Assembly (NCBI RefSeq): GCF_024178315.1
Contig: NZ_JAMZIK010000051.1
Coordinates: 30,734-94,733 of the forward strand
DNA from: Siccirubricoccus soli
Lineage (GTDB): Bacteria; Pseudomonadota; Alphaproteobacteria; Acetobacterales; Acetobacteraceae
Length of the DNA: 64,000 nt
Reading direction: 5' to 3'
Part shown: positions 1 through 9,661 of the stretch, piece by piece
Numbering within the stretch: position 1 is the first letter of the stretch
How the letters are laid out: each line of letters opens with the position of its first letter
Made by a program: the position numbers and the translations under genes
Notes under the pieces: generated by a model
Told to the model about the DNA's origin: nothing
What the model saw: only the letters and a program-made list of their open reading frames with translations
The model's database searches: none

Positions 1-1
1 C

Positions 2-397
2 TTCGAAGGCCCGCGCGAGGCCTGGTCCCGCGCGCTGGACCAGGCCGGGCTGAAAGGCATCACCGACCTTTCCTTCGTCGAGACGCATGACTGCTTCACC
101 ATTGCCGAGCTCATCGAATACGAGGCGATGGGGCTGGTGCCGGAAGGGCAGGGGGCCCGGGCGGTGCTGGAAGGCTGGACGGCGGCGGATGGCAAGCTGC
201 CGGTGAACCGCTCCGGCGGGCTGAAGGCGAAAGGCCACCCGATCGGCGCCACCGGCGTCTCCATGCATGTGCTGACGGCCATGCAACTCACCGGCACGGC
301 GGGGGCGATGCAGCTTCCGAAGGTGGAGATCGGGGGCATCTTCAACATGGGCGGGGCGGCGGTGGCCAATTACGTCTCTATCCTGGAACGCGTCTGA
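2..397 (+). CDS. Thiolase (acetyl-CoA acetyltransferase, SCP2-type), C-terminal part
   Basis: Open from the window edge, so the N-terminal two thirds, including the nucleophilic cysteine, are missing. The visible 131 residues carry THDCFTIAEL and GLKAKGHPIGATG, the substrate-pocket and catalytic-His (GHPxGATG) blocks of thiolases. The end reads NMGGAAVANYVSILER rather than the CxGGG ending of classical biosynthetic thiolases, which is the pattern of SCP-x/lipid-transfer thiolases. In the family these enzymes cleave or condense acyl-CoA in fatty-acid and related degradation. A strong hairpin follows the stop codon. The physiological substrate cannot be inferred from this fragment. Confidence 0.85.
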   Translation, partial: FEGPREAWSRALDQAGLKGITDLSFVETHDCFTIAELIEYEAMGLVPEGQGARAVLEGWTAADGKLPVNRSGGLKAKGHPIGATGVSMHVLTAMQLTGTAGAMQLPKVEIGGIFNMGGAAVANYVSILERV

Positions 398-466
398 AGA
401 CAGGGAGGGCTCTGCCCTCCCTGACCCACCCGCCAAGGGCCGAAAGGCCGTTGGAACCCGGGAGTT
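398..466 (+). repeat. Intergenic modular repeat family B, copy 1
   Basis: A palindrome of the form AGGGnGGGC-TCT-GCCC is followed by CGCCAAGGGCCGAAAGGCCGT and TGGAACCC. The same two-module layout occurs at 31019-31085 and 60115-60182, and in reverse orientation at 28336-28411. It fills the whole gap between the thiolase and cutA. Confidence 0.6.
401..423 (+). terminator. Terminator-like hairpin after thiolase gene
   Basis: Perfect 10-bp stem, CAGGGAGGGC pairing with GCCCTCCCTG, with a TCT loop, starting three bases after the thiolase stop codon. No T-tract follows, so intrinsic termination is not proven. It is also the first module of repeat family B, described at 398-466. Confidence 0.5.
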
Positions 467-471
467 TGCCG

Positions 472-792
472 ATGGCAACGGACGTCATCCTGGTCTACGT
501 GACGGCCAGCAACCAGGACGAGGCCAGGCGCATCGGCCGCGTGCTCGTCGAAGAGCGGCTCGCGGCCTGCGTGAACATCCTGCCGGGGCACACCGCGATC
601 TACCGCTGGGACGGAGAGATCGAGGACGGGCCGGAGGGCGCCTTCCTCGCCAAGACCACCATCGACCGCTTCGAGGCGCTGCGCGCCCGCATCCGGGAGC
701 TGCACAGTTACTCCCTGCCCGCCATTGTCGCGCTGCCGGCGGCCGCCGGCGATGCCGAGTTCCTCGACTGGGTCAGGGCCCAGACCGGCTGA
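472..792 (+). CDS. cutA: Divalent-cation tolerance protein CutA
   Basis: A 106-residue protein of the CutA1 family, which forms small ferredoxin-like trimers linked to copper and other metal tolerance. Recognisable family blocks are VYVTASNQDEA near the N-terminus, the core ACVNILPG followed by YRWDGEI, and the C-terminal SYSLPAIVALP. The ATG at 472 is preferred to an in-frame ATG at 451 because GGGAG lies about eight bases before it and family members start at this point. It follows the thiolase after a repeat-filled gap and is probably transcribed separately. The molecular function of the family remains loosely defined. Confidence 0.92.
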   Translation: MATDVILVYVTASNQDEARRIGRVLVEERLAACVNILPGHTAIYRWDGEIEDGPEGAFLAKTTIDRFEALRARIRELHSYSLPAIVALPAAAGDAEFLDWVRAQTG

Positions 793-860
793 GGAACCCG
801 CGCCCCGCCCGGCGCTTGTTGCGACAGGGCCGGGATGCATGAGGGGGAGAGACCGCACGC

Positions 861-1778
861 ATGGAGGATCCCTACGCCGTCCTCGGCGTGCCGAAGACCG
901 CCTCCGCGGAGGAGATCCGCAAGGCCTATCGGCGCCTGGCCAAGCAATGGCACCCCGACACCAACCCGGACAAGCCGGAGGCCGAGGCGCGGTTCAAATC
1001 CGTCAGCGCCGCCTATGCCCTGCTCTCGGATGCCGAGCAGCGGGCGCGCTATGACCGCGGCGAGATCGACGCCTCCGGCGCTGAGCGGGCACCCCCGGGC
1101 GGCGCGGGCGGCTGGCGCGACTGGGCGGAGGCGCCGCAGGGCGCGCGCTACCGCTCCTACGGCTTCAGCCCCGAGGCCGGCGAGATCGACCCGGAGGAGT
1201 TCGAGGAGCTGCTGGCCCGCGCCTTCGGCGGCGCCCGCCGCGCCGGCCCGCGGCGCGGCGCCGATATCGAGGTCATGCTCCGCATCCCCTTCCTCGATGC
1301 CGTGCGCGGCGCGGTGCGGCAGATCACCCTGCCAGATGGCAAGCAGGTCTCCCTGACCATCCCGAAAGGGGCGGAGGAGGGGATGGTACTGCGCCTCGCC
1401 GGCCAGGGGCGGCCGGGGCGCGGGGAGGGGGCGCCGCCCGGCGACCTGCTCGCCGCGCTGGAGATCGAGCCTCACCCCTTCTTCCGGCGGGAGGGGAAGG
1501 ACATCCTGCTCGACCTGCCGGTGACGCTGCAGGAAGCGGTGCTCGGCGCCCGGATCGAGGTGCCGACCATCGAGGGACCGGTGACCATGACCATCCCGCC
1601 GCATTCCGGCGAGGGCACCCGGCTGCGGCTGCGCGGCCGCGGCATCGAGGGCGGGCACCAGATCGCCGTGCTGCATGTGGTGCTGCCGCAGGGGAGCGAG
1701 CCGGCGCTGGAGGAATTCCTCCGCAACTGGATGCCTGAGGACCGGCGCAACCCGCGGGCGGGGATGCAGGCGCCATGA
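861..1778 (+). CDS. DnaJ-class chaperone, CbpA-like
   Basis: A 305-residue co-chaperone. An N-terminal J domain (about residues 1-68) carries the HPD tripeptide at 31-33 that stimulates DnaK ATPase. The C-terminal substrate-binding beta domains begin near residue 130 ([15 protein letters not shown], later [26 protein letters not shown]). There is no CxxCxGxG zinc finger, so it is a type-II J protein like CbpA rather than DnaJ. Its stop overlaps the start of the next gene (ATGA), which encodes a CbpM-like partner, so the two are probably co-translated. This is unlikely to be the housekeeping dnaJ, which would contain the zinc finger. Confidence 0.88.
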   Translation: MEDPYAVLGVPKTASAEEIRKAYRRLAKQWHPDTNPDKPEAEARFKSVSAAYALLSDAEQRARYDRGEIDASGAERAPPGGAGGWRDWAEAPQGARYRSYGFSPEAGEIDPEEFEELLARAFGGARRAGPRRGADIEVMLRIPFLDAVRGAVRQITLPDGKQVSLTIPKGAEEGMVLRLAGQGRPGRGEGAPPGDLLAALEIEPHPFFRREGKDILLDLPVTLQEAVLGARIEVPTIEGPVTMTIPPHSGEGTRLRLRGRGIEGGHQIAVLHVVLPQGSEPALEEFLRNWMPEDRRNPRAGMQAP

Positions 1779-2104
1779 TCGGCCTCGCGGAACTCCTCGC
1801 CCAGGTGCCGGCGGTGCCGGAGGCCGAGGTCACGCTTTGGATCGAGCGGCGCTGGCTGCGGGCGGAGCAGGCGCCCGGCGGCGGCTGGGTCTTCACCGAA
1901 ATGGACGTGGCCCGCTGCCGGCTGCTGGCGGAGCTGCGGATCACCCTGGAGCTGGAGGAGGAGGTGATGCCCCTGGTCCTCTCCCTGCTCGACCAGCTCT
2001 ACGATGCCAGGCGCACCGTAAAGGCGCTGCTCGCCGCGCTGGACCAGCAGCCCGACGAGGTGCGGCAGGCAGTACTGGCCGCAGCACGACGCGAAACCGG
2101 TTGA
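1775..2104 (+). CDS. Chaperone modulator CbpM-like protein
   Basis: A 109-residue, mainly helical protein that starts inside the stop codon of the J protein. The N-terminal part ([13 protein letters not shown], then [17 protein letters not shown]) resembles the MerR-like helix-turn-helix of CbpM, and the C-terminal half is a leucine-rich helix. In E. coli CbpM binds the CbpA J domain and inhibits it. The gene pairing here supports the same role. Similarity is recognisable but weak, so the name rests partly on context. Confidence 0.7.
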   Translation: MIGLAELLAQVPAVPEAEVTLWIERRWLRAEQAPGGGWVFTEMDVARCRLLAELRITLELEEEVMPLVLSLLDQLYDARRTVKALLAALDQQPDEVRQAVLAAARRETG

Positions 2105-2126
2105 CCCGCCCGCTGCCAGCCTCCGA

Positions 2127-2186
2127 CCGGGGTCCGGGGAGTGGTCCACCCCCGGCGGGGGGTTGGCGGCACTGCCGCCAACGGGC
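2127..2186 (+). repeat. Intergenic modular repeat family A, copy 1
   Basis: CCGGGGTCCGGGG is followed by a G-rich linker and an inner palindrome, GTTGGCGGCA pairing with TGCCGCCAAC, ending AACGGGC. The same order of modules appears at 44674-44727 and, reversed, at 11101-11159, with a variant at 50190-50250. It lies between the convergent cbpM-like gene and ispDF. Confidence 0.6.
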
Positions 2187-2197
2187 GGAGCCCCGCC

Positions 2198-3352
2198 TCA
2201 TCCCATCGGCAACAGCAGCATCGCCGCCGCCTGGGCCGCGATGCCCTCGCCCCGCCCGGTGAAGCCCAGCCGTTCCGTCGTCGTCGCCTTCACGCTGACC
2301 AGCCCCGGCGCCACGCCCAGCAGCTCCGCCAGCCTTGCCTGCATGGCGTCCCGGTGCGGGCCGATGCGCGGCCGCTCGCAGAGCAGGGTGACGTCAGCAT
2401 TCGCCAGCACCCCGCCACGCGCGGCGATGCGCCCGGCGGCGTGGCGGAGGAATTGCGCGCTGTCGGCGTCCTTCCACGTCATTTCGGAAGGCGGGAACCA
2501 ACGGCCGATATCGCCCTCCGCCAGCGCGCCATAGATGGCATCGCACAGGGCATGGATGCCGACATCGGCGTCGGAATGGCCTTCCAGCCCGAATTCGCAG
2601 GGCACCTCCACGCCGCACAGCACCATGCGGCGGCCCTTCTCGGTGCGGTGAACGTCGAAGCCGGTGCCGATCCGGGGCATCAGGCGGGTCATCAGCATGG
2701 CCTCCACCCGGGCGAGGTCCTCCGGGAAGGTGATCTTCACATTGGTCTCGGCGCCCGGCACCAGGGCGACGGTGGCGCCGGCGCGTTCCAGGAGCTGGGC
2801 ATCGTCCGTCGCTTCCTCGGCGGCGGCGCGATGGGCCGCAAGCAGGGGGGCGAAGCGGAAGGCCTGCGGCGTCTGGGCACGGTAGAGCCCGGCCCGCGGG
2901 ACCGTCACTGCGATCAGGCCACCCTCGGCCCGCTTCAGCGTATCCGCCACCGGCTGGGCCGGGATGGCGCCGGGGTGGGTGTCCAACGCCGCCAGCAGGG
3001 CAGGGATGGTGCCGGACGGCACCACCGGCCGCGCCGCGTCATGCACCAGCACCGCCTCGGGCGGCGGGGCGCGCCGCGCCAGCGCCTCCAGCCCGGCCCG
3101 CACGCTCTCCTGCCGCGTGGCGCCGCCGGTGACGGGGGGCAGGGAAGGCAGCCCCTCCAGCAGGGCGGCGATCCGGCCTTCCTCGCCCCTGGCGCAGACC
3201 GGCTGGATGGCGGTGACGCGGCCCTCGGCCAGCAGCGCCTCGGCGGCGTGCCGCAGCACCGCGCGCCCGAGCAGCGGCAGGTATTGCTTCGGCTGGGCGG
3301 CGCCGAATCTCTGGCCGCTGCCGGCGGCCATCAGGAGGGCGATGACGGTCAT
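2198..3352 (-). CDS. ispDF: Bifunctional IspD/IspF of the MEP isoprenoid pathway
   Basis: A 384-residue fusion. The first ~225 residues are IspD (MEP cytidylyltransferase), opening with the nucleotide-binding motif [12 protein letters not shown] and containing VHDAARP. The rest is IspF (2-C-methyl-D-erythritol 2,4-cyclodiphosphate synthase), with the metal-binding block [23 protein letters not shown] and the terminal [17 protein letters not shown]. The enzymes catalyse the third and fifth steps of the MEP pathway, and the fused form is common in Alphaproteobacteria. The ATG at 3352 is chosen because it begins the IspD motif. The frame is open far upstream, but that stretch is antisense to dusB. 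Divergent from dusB. Confidence 0.95.
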   Translation of the reverse strand: MTVIALLMAAGSGQRFGAAQPKQYLPLLGRAVLRHAAEALLAEGRVTAIQPVCARGEEGRIAALLEGLPSLPPVTGGATRQESVRAGLEALARRAPPPEAVLVHDAARPVVPSGTIPALLAALDTHPGAIPAQPVADTLKRAEGGLIAVTVPRAGLYRAQTPQAFRFAPLLAAHRAAAEEATDDAQLLERAGATVALVPGAETNVKITFPEDLARVEAMLMTRLMPRIGTGFDVHRTEKGRRMVLCGVEVPCEFGLEGHSDADVGIHALCDAIYGALAEGDIGRWFPPSEMTWKDADSAQFLRHAAGRIAARGGVLANADVTLLCERPRIGPHRDAMQARLAELLGVAPGLVSVKATTTERLGFTGRGEGIAAQAAAMLLLPMG

Positions 3353-3488
3353 GCCGGCGGTATAGAGCGCGCCCGCCGGCCCGCGAAGGCCACCGCGGCG
3401 GCGCAACGCTCTGCGGCGCTGCCGCGTCCCGATCCCCGACGCCGCGACAAAAATTTCGCCACCCTTCCGTCTCCGCCGGCATGGTGCG

Positions 3489-3517
3489 TTGCCGAAGGAT
3501 GCGATCTCGCTTACTTT
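3489..3517 (+). promoter_or_regulatory. Possible sigma-70-type promoter of the dusB-ntr operon
   Basis: TTGCCG (3489-3494), a 17-bp spacer and TACTTT (3512-3517) fit a housekeeping promoter. Initiation seven bases downstream would fall about three bases before the dusB ATG. No ribosome-binding sequence precedes that ATG, so the message may be leaderless. Inferred from sequence only. Confidence 0.35.
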
Positions 3518-3526
3518 GCCCAAATC

Positions 3527-4636
3527 ATGAGCACGCCATCGCCTGACCCTCAGGCCGACTCCTCCCAGGGCAAGCCTGGGTTGCGGCCGATCCAGCTCGG
3601 TCCGGTACGGATCGAGACGCCGGTCTACCTGGCGCCGATGTCCGGCGTCACGGATCTTCCCTTCCGGCGGCTGGCCCGAGCCCAGGGCACCGGCATGGTG
3701 GTCAGCGAGATGATCGCCAGCCAAGCCATGGTGCGGGAGAACCGCCAGACCCTGAAGATGGCGGAGCTGGACGGGTTCGGCGCGCCTTCCGCCGTGCAGC
3801 TCGCCGGCTGCGACCCGCAGGTGATGGCGGACGCCGCGAAGCTCGCCGCCGATCGCGGCGCCGCGGTCATCGACATCAATTTCGGCTGCCCGGTGAAGAA
3901 GGTGGCGGTCGGCCAGCAGGCCGGCAGCGCGCTGATGCGGGACGAGGTGAAGGCCGCCGCCATCCTGGAGGCGACGGTGAAGGCCGTTTCCGTCCCGGTC
4001 ACGCTGAAGATGCGCATGGGCTGGGACCATAATTCCCTCAACGCCCCGCGCCTGGCCCGCATCGCCGAGGAGTGCGGCATCCGCCTCGTCACCATCCATG
4101 GTCGCACCCGGCAGCAGCTCTACACCGGCACCGCCGATTGGGCCTTCGTGCGGCGGGTGAAGGAAGCCGTGCAACTCCCTGTCCTGGTGAATGGCGACAT
4201 CCTCTCCCCGGAGCACGCCGCCGAGGCACTGAGGCAATCCGGAGCGGATGGGGTGATGATCGGCCGCGGCTGCTATGGCCGCCCCTGGTTCCCCCGCATG
4301 GTGGCCGAATACCTGGCGACCGGGGAGATGCCCGCCGAACCGGCCCTGGCCGAGCAATTGTCCATTCTTCTGGAGCATTACCGGGACATGCTCAGCCATC
4401 ATGGCAGCCAGACGGGCGTACGCCTCGCTCGCAAGCACATCGCCTGGTACTCGAAGGGTCTGCCCGGCTCGGCCGAGTTTCGCAGCAGGATCAACCAGGT
4501 GGACAGCGTTGTTGAAGTGGAATCCTTGATCCAGGCCTTCTACCAGCCGCTGCTGGACCAGGGGCTGGAGGCCATCCGCGCCGCCTTCCAGCAGAAGGGC
4601 CATGCGGCAGACGGCGCGGAGCGGATGGCGGCGTGA
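3527..4636 (+). CDS. dusB: tRNA-dihydrouridine synthase DusB (NifR3 family)
   Basis: A 369-residue FMN-dependent enzyme that reduces uridines in the tRNA D-loop. Family marks are [14 protein letters not shown] at the start of the barrel, [10 protein letters not shown] with the catalytic Cys, [20 protein letters not shown] and GRGCYGRPW. It carries about 25 extra residues before the conserved domain. The ATG at 3527 has no Shine-Dalgarno sequence. An upstream open stretch in frame is antisense to ispDF and is rejected. Its stop overlaps the ntrB GTG start, and this nifR3-ntrBC linkage is classical in Alphaproteobacteria. Confidence 0.95.
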   Translation: MSTPSPDPQADSSQGKPGLRPIQLGPVRIETPVYLAPMSGVTDLPFRRLARAQGTGMVVSEMIASQAMVRENRQTLKMAELDGFGAPSAVQLAGCDPQVMADAAKLAADRGAAVIDINFGCPVKKVAVGQQAGSALMRDEVKAAAILEATVKAVSVPVTLKMRMGWDHNSLNAPRLARIAEECGIRLVTIHGRTRQQLYTGTADWAFVRRVKEAVQLPVLVNGDILSPEHAAEALRQSGADGVMIGRGCYGRPWFPRMVAEYLATGEMPAEPALAEQLSILLEHYRDMLSHHGSQTGVRLARKHIAWYSKGLPGSAEFRSRINQVDSVVEVESLIQAFYQPLLDQGLEAIRAAFQQKGHAADGAERMAA

Positions 4637-5823
4637 AGACCGCCACCATGGCGCGAAGCGCGCCGCTTGCCCTCAGCCGGCCGAGCCAGGTCCAGGCGCC
4701 GCTGCCGGATGCGGCGGCGCTGCTCGCCGCCCTGCCCATGCCGGCCGTGGTGCTGGATGCGGAGAACCGCTTCCGCTACGCCAACCCGGCGGCGGAGCTG
4801 TTCTTCCAGCTTTCCTTCGCCACCCTCGCCGCCATGCGGCTTGGCGACCTGCTGCCGGAGGACAGCCGGCTCTTCGCCCTGCTGGACCAGGTGCGGCAGC
4901 ATGAGGCGCCGGTCTCCGACCACGACCTGACACTGGACAGCCCCCGCCTGCATCGCCGCGGCGTCACCGCCCATGGCGGGCCGCTGCCGGAGATGCCGGG
5001 CGGGGTGGTGCTGACGCTGCAGGACGGCTCCACGGCGCAGATGATGAACCGCCAGCTCAATTTCATGGGCGCGGCGCGCGGCGCCTCCGCCATGGCGGAA
5101 ATGCTGGCACATGAGGTGAAGAACCCGCTCTCCGGCATTCGCGGCGCGGCGCAATTGCTGGAACAGGGGGCCGCCGCCTCGGACCGTGAGCTTTGCCAGC
5201 TCATCCAGGACGAGGCCGACCGCATCCGCCATCTGGTGGACCGGATGGACATGTTCTCCGACCGTCCGGTGGATCTGGCGCCGGTGAACATCCACCAGGT
5301 GCTGGACCATGTGAAGCGCGTCGCCCAGACCGGCTTCGCCGCCCATCTGCGGGTGGTGGAGGAGTACGACCCCTCCCTGCCCCAGGTCTGGGGCAACCGC
5401 GACCAGCTTGTACAGATCCTGCTGAACCTGGTGAAGAACGCCGCGGAAGCCGTTGATCCGGTTGGGGGAGAGATTGTCTTCTCCACCGCCTACCACCATG
5501 GCCTCCGCATCGCCGTGCCGGGCAGCACGGAGCGCGTCCACCTGCCGCTGCAGGTGAGCATCCGGGACAACGGCCCTGGCATCCCGGAAGCCGTGCGGGC
5601 CACGCTGTTCGAGCCCTTCGTCACCACCAAGCGGGGCGGGCAGGGGCTCGGCCTCGCCCTGGTGGCGAAGCTCGTCGCCGATCAGGGCGGCCTGATCGAA
5701 TGCGACAGCCGTCCGGGCCGGACAGTGTTCCGCCTCTCCTTGGCCATGCCGCCGCCCGGGATGCGCGACGCATCCTCCATGACGGGGAAATCGGGGCTGC
5801 CACGCCTCAGGGACCGCCGATGA
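4633..5823 (+). CDS. ntrB: Nitrogen-regulation sensor kinase NtrB (GlnL)
   Basis: A 396-residue cytoplasmic histidine kinase. An N-terminal PAS domain (about 30-130) is followed by the dimerisation/phospho-acceptor block [12 protein letters not shown] with H160, then an ATPase domain with the N box [12 protein letters not shown] and the G boxes DNGPGIP and [10 protein letters not shown]. In the family NtrB phosphorylates NtrC when PII signals nitrogen shortage. The start is GTG, overlapping the dusB stop (GTGA), and the stop overlaps the ntrC ATG. Both overlaps imply translational coupling. Confidence 0.95.
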   Translation: MKTATMARSAPLALSRPSQVQAPLPDAAALLAALPMPAVVLDAENRFRYANPAAELFFQLSFATLAAMRLGDLLPEDSRLFALLDQVRQHEAPVSDHDLTLDSPRLHRRGVTAHGGPLPEMPGGVVLTLQDGSTAQMMNRQLNFMGAARGASAMAEMLAHEVKNPLSGIRGAAQLLEQGAAASDRELCQLIQDEADRIRHLVDRMDMFSDRPVDLAPVNIHQVLDHVKRVAQTGFAAHLRVVEEYDPSLPQVWGNRDQLVQILLNLVKNAAEAVDPVGGEIVFSTAYHHGLRIAVPGSTERVHLPLQVSIRDNGPGIPEAVRATLFEPFVTTKRGGQGLGLALVAKLVADQGGLIECDSRPGRTVFRLSLAMPPPGMRDASSMTGKSGLPRLRDRR

Positions 5824-7259
5824 ACGACAACCGTACCATTCTGATCGCCGATGACGACCGGGCGATCCGGACCGTCCTGAGCCAGGCCCTCGGCCGCAGC
5901 GGCTACCAGGTGCGGGCGACCTCCTCCGCCTCCACCCTCTGGCGCTGGGTGGAGGATGGGGAGGGCGACCTCGTCATCACCGATGTGGTGATGCCGGATG
6001 AGAACGGGCTCGACCTCGTCCCGCGGATCAAGCGGATACGGCCCGATCTTCGCGTGGTGGTGATGTCCGCGCAGTCCACCTTCATGACGGCGCTGAAGGC
6101 CGCCCAGCGCGGCGCCTTCGAATACCTGCCGAAGCCCTTCGACCTGAAGGAGCTGATGTCGGTGGTGGAGCGGGCGCTGGCCACCCCCCAGGCGCCGGCC
6201 GAGGCGGAGGAGGAGGAGGCCGGAGAGCGCCTGCCGCTCGTCGGCCGCAGCCCGGCGATGCAGGAGATCTACCGCACCGTCGCTCGCCTCACGACCACCG
6301 ACCTGACGGTGATGATCACCGGCGAGTCGGGCACCGGGAAGGAGCTGGTGGCGCGCGCCCTGCACGATTACGGGCGGCGCCGCGGCGGCCCCTTCATCGC
6401 CATCAACATGGCGGCCATCCCGCGCGAGCTGATCGAGAGCGAGCTGTTCGGCCATGAGCGCGGGGCCTTCACCGGCGCGCTGAACCGCGGCGTCGGGCGC
6501 TTCGAGCAGGCGGCGGGCGGCACCCTCTTCCTCGACGAGATCGGCGACATGCCGCCCGAGGCCCAGACCCGTCTGCTGCGGGTGCTGCAGGAGGGCGAGT
6601 TCACCACCGTCGGCGGCCGCACCCCCATCAAGGCCAATGTCCGGATCGTCGCCGCCACCCACCGGGACCTGCGGCAAGCCATCCGGCAGGGGTTGTTCCG
6701 CGAGGACCTGTTCTACCGCCTGAACGTCGTCCCCCTCCGCCTGCCGCCGCTGCGGGAGCGGCTGGAGGACATCCCGCTGCTGGCCCGCCACTTCCTCGAC
6801 CGCGCCCGGAATTCCGGCCTGCCGGCAAAGCAGCTCAGCCCGGAGGCGCTGGAGCGGCTCAAGCAGCATGCCTGGCCGGGCAATGCGCGGGAACTCGAGA
6901 ACCTGATGCGCCGCCTCGCCGCGCTCTACGCGCAGGAGACGATCGACGCCGACGCCGTCAGCGCCGAGCTGTCCGAGGCCGAGCCGCCGGCGGAGGCCGG
7001 CGCCCGCGGGCCGGAGACGCTGGAGCAGGCGGTGGAGCGCCACCTGAAGGCCTTCGTTGCCGCGCACAAGGACGGGCTGCCGGTGCGGGACCTCTATGAC
7101 CGGGTGCTGGCGGAGGTGGAGCGGCCGCTGCTGCGGCTCGTCCTCGGCGCCACAAGGGGCAACCAGATCAAGGCGGCGGCGATGCTCGGCCTCAACCGCA
7201 ACACCCTGCGGAAGAAGATCCGGGAACTCGACCTGCCCGTGGTGCGCGGGCTCGGCTGA
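5820..7259 (+). CDS. ntrC: Nitrogen-regulation sigma-54 activator NtrC (GlnG)
   Basis: A 479-residue response regulator. The receiver domain has the acidic pocket DDD at 11-13 and phospho-acceptor D55 ([12 protein letters not shown]). The central AAA+ domain contains Walker A GESGTGKE, the sigma-54 contact loop GAFTGA and [12 protein letters not shown]-terminal Fis-type helix-turn-helix ([20 protein letters not shown]) follows. All elements needed to activate sigma-54 promoters are present, unlike in the neighbouring ntrX. It starts in the ntrB stop codon (ATGA) and ends in the ntrY start (TGATG). Confidence 0.96.
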   Translation: MNDNRTILIADDDRAIRTVLSQALGRSGYQVRATSSASTLWRWVEDGEGDLVITDVVMPDENGLDLVPRIKRIRPDLRVVVMSAQSTFMTALKAAQRGAFEYLPKPFDLKELMSVVERALATPQAPAEAEEEEAGERLPLVGRSPAMQEIYRTVARLTTTDLTVMITGESGTGKELVARALHDYGRRRGGPFIAINMAAIPRELIESELFGHERGAFTGALNRGVGRFEQAAGGTLFLDEIGDMPPEAQTRLLRVLQEGEFTTVGGRTPIKANVRIVAATHRDLRQAIRQGLFREDLFYRLNVVPLRLPPLRERLEDIPLLARHFLDRARNSGLPAKQLSPEALERLKQHAWPGNARELENLMRRLAALYAQETIDADAVSAELSEAEPPAEAGARGPETLEQAVERHLKAFVAAHKDGLPVRDLYDRVLAEVERPLLRLVLGATRGNQIKAAAMLGLNRNTLRKKIRELDLPVVRGLG

Positions 7260-9661
7260 TGCGTCCCGTCCCCGCCCGCGCCGCGGCTTCGGCCGAGCGA
7301 GGCGGCGGGGCGCCGGGGGAGGCGGCGCCGCCGCCGCCGAAGCCCCGGCGGCCGGTGCGGCGGCTGGCGGATCTGCTGCTCGGCCGCGGCATGACCCTCG
7401 GCCTCGCGGTCGGGGCGCTGCTGCTCGGCATCGCCACCTTCGCCGTCCTCTCGGAAGGCAGCCCCTTTGGCCCCACCAAGCCCGGCACGGTGGTCGGGCT
7501 GGTGCTGGTCAACCTCGCCGTCATCCTGCTGCTGCTGGGCTCGCTCGCCGGGCGGCTGGTGCGGGTCTGGGCGGACCGCCGGCGCGGGTCCGCCGGCTCC
7601 CGCCTGCATGTGCGGCTGGTGCTGCTGTTCGGCGTGGTCGCGGTGGTGCCGGCCATGCTGGTCGCGGTCTTCGCCGCGCTGTTCTTCAACCTCGGCATCG
7701 AGACCTGGTTCAGCGACCGGGTGCGCACTGCGCTGGAGGCCAGCCTCCAGGCCAGCCGCGGCTATCTGGAGGAGCACCGCAACACCATCCGCGGCGATGC
7801 CCTGGCCATGGCCGCCGACCTCTCCCGCGCCCGCGTCCTGCTGCCGGACAACGGCATTGCTTTCGCCCGGCTGATGGCGACGCACACCGCGCTGCGCAAC
7901 CTGACGGAGGCGGTGGTCTTCGACCCCGCCACCCTGCAGGTGATCGCCCATGCCGGCTACACCACCAGCTTCACCCTGGACCCACCGCCGGAGGACGCCA
8001 TCGCCACGGCGCGGCTCGGCGATGTGGCCGTGATCCCGGCGGAGGACCGGGTGCGGGCGGTCGTCGCCCTCGATATCGGCCCCATCGCCTCCGGCGGCTG
8101 GATGCTGCTGATCGGCCGGCCGCTCGACACCACCGTGCTGCTGCACCAGCGCTCCGTGGAAGCCGCGGTGGCCGAGTACAACGAACTGGACCGCAACCGC
8201 TCCGGCCTGCAGATCACCTTCGTGATGATCTTCGCGATCGCCGCGCTGCTGGTGCTGCTGGCGGCGGTGCTGATCGGCCTGGTGCTGGCCAACCAGCTCG
8301 CCCGGCCGATCGGGCGGCTGATCGTGGCGGCGGAGCGGGTGCGCGCCGGCGACCTGGCGACGCGGGTGGAGGAGGGGGCGGCGGATGAGGAGATCGCCAG
8401 CCTCGCCCGCGCCTTCAACCGCATGACCAACCAGCTCGCGGCGCAGCGCTCGGAGCTGCTGCAGGCCTATCGCCAGATCGACGACCGCCGCCGCTTCACC
8501 GAGACGGTGCTGGCCGGCGTCTCCGCCGGGGTGGTGGGGCTGGAGCGGGACGGCCGCGTGAACCTGCCGAACCGGCGGGCGAGCGAGCTGCTGGGACTCG
8601 ACCTCGACGCCGCCATCGGCCTGCCGCTCGCCGCCGCGGTGCCGGAATTCGCCCCGCTGCTGGCGGCGCTGGAGGAGGGGCAGCCCGCGGCAGGGCTGGA
8701 GAAGCCGCGCACGGCGGAAATCCGCATCGGCCCGCCCTCCCACCGCCGCACCCTGCTGGCCCGGCTGGCGGTGGAACGCCCGGCGAGCGGCGAGGAAATC
8801 GCCGGCTACGTCCTCACCTTCGACGACATCACGGAGCTGCTCTCCGCCCAGCGCAAGGCGGCCTGGGCGGATGTGGCGCGGCGCATCGCGCATGAGATCA
8901 AGAACCCGCTGACCCCCATCCAGCTCTCCGCCGAGCGGCTGAAGCGCCGCTACCTCAAGCAGATCAGCCAGGACCCCGAGACCTTCGTCGCCTGCACCGA
9001 CACCATCGTGCGGCAGGTGGGCGATATCGGCCGAATGGTGGATGAGTTCAGCGCCTTCGCCCGCATGCCCCAGCCGGTGATCAGGCCGGAGGATCTGGTG
9101 CAGGTGGCGCGCGACGCGCTGGTGCTGCAGCGCGACGCCCATCCCGAGATCGAGTACCGGCTGGAGCAGCCCGAAGCCGCGCCGGTGGTGCCCTGCGACC
9201 GCCGGCTGATGAACCAGGCGCTGGTGAACCTGTTGCAGAACGCCGCGGACGCCATCGCCATGCGGCCGGAGGGGGAGGTGCCGCCGCAGCCCGGGGGGCT
9301 GCGCGGACACATCACCGTGCGCGTCGCGGCGGAGGAGGAGTGGGTCCACATCGTGGTGGAGGATGACGGGATCGGCCTGCCGCAGGGCGAGGAGCGCGAC
9401 AGCCTGACCGAGCCCTATGTCACGCACAAAGCGAAAGGAACCGGCCTCGGACTTGCCATCGTGAAGAAGATCATGGAGGACCATGGCGGTAGGCTGGGGC
9501 TTGAGGACCGGCCGGGCGGGGCAGGGGAGTCGGCGGAAGCCGGGTCCTCCGGCGGCGCCCGTGCGGTGCTCACCCTGCCCTGGCGTCCGGCCCAGGACAG
9601 GCCGGCGCCGCAGGAGGCGGAACGTCCCGATGGCAGCATGAGGCGCGCGCATGGCGCATGA
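7259..9661 (+). CDS. ntrY: Membrane sensor kinase NtrY
   Basis: An 800-residue two-component kinase. After a Pro/Ala-rich cytoplasmic start come several hydrophobic segments (about residues 45-65, 80-100 and 125-150), a periplasmic region and another membrane helix (FVMIFAIAALLVLLAAVLIG). A HAMP segment (LARPIGRLIVAAERVRAGDL), a PAS region, the phospho-acceptor block RIAHEIKNPLTPIQLS and an ATPase domain with GTGLGLAIVKKI complete it. The family senses nitrogen or redox state and phosphorylates NtrX. It overlaps ntrC by one base and ntrX by eleven. Confidence 0.94.
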   Translation: MRPVPARAAASAERGGGAPGEAAPPPPKPRRPVRRLADLLLGRGMTLGLAVGALLLGIATFAVLSEGSPFGPTKPGTVVGLVLVNLAVILLLLGSLAGRLVRVWADRRRGSAGSRLHVRLVLLFGVVAVVPAMLVAVFAALFFNLGIETWFSDRVRTALEASLQASRGYLEEHRNTIRGDALAMAADLSRARVLLPDNGIAFARLMATHTALRNLTEAVVFDPATLQVIAHAGYTTSFTLDPPPEDAIATARLGDVAVIPAEDRVRAVVALDIGPIASGGWMLLIGRPLDTTVLLHQRSVEAAVAEYNELDRNRSGLQITFVMIFAIAALLVLLAAVLIGLVLANQLARPIGRLIVAAERVRAGDLATRVEEGAADEEIASLARAFNRMTNQLAAQRSELLQAYRQIDDRRRFTETVLAGVSAGVVGLERDGRVNLPNRRASELLGLDLDAAIGLPLAAAVPEFAPLLAALEEGQPAAGLEKPRTAEIRIGPPSHRRTLLARLAVERPASGEEIAGYVLTFDDITELLSAQRKAAWADVARRIAHEIKNPLTPIQLSAERLKRRYLKQISQDPETFVACTDTIVRQVGDIGRMVDEFSAFARMPQPVIRPEDLVQVARDALVLQRDAHPEIEYRLEQPEAAPVVPCDRRLMNQALVNLLQNAADAIAMRPEGEVPPQPGGLRGHITVRVAAEEEWVHIVVEDDGIGLPQGEERDSLTEPYVTHKAKGTGLGLAIVKKIMEDHGGRLGLEDRPGGAGESAEAGSSGGARAVLTLPWRPAQDRPAPQEAERPDGSMRRAHGA

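Noticed and set aside
2141..3526. N-terminal extension of dusB by 462 residues.
   Set aside because: Antisense to ispDF. DusB homology starts only after 3527.
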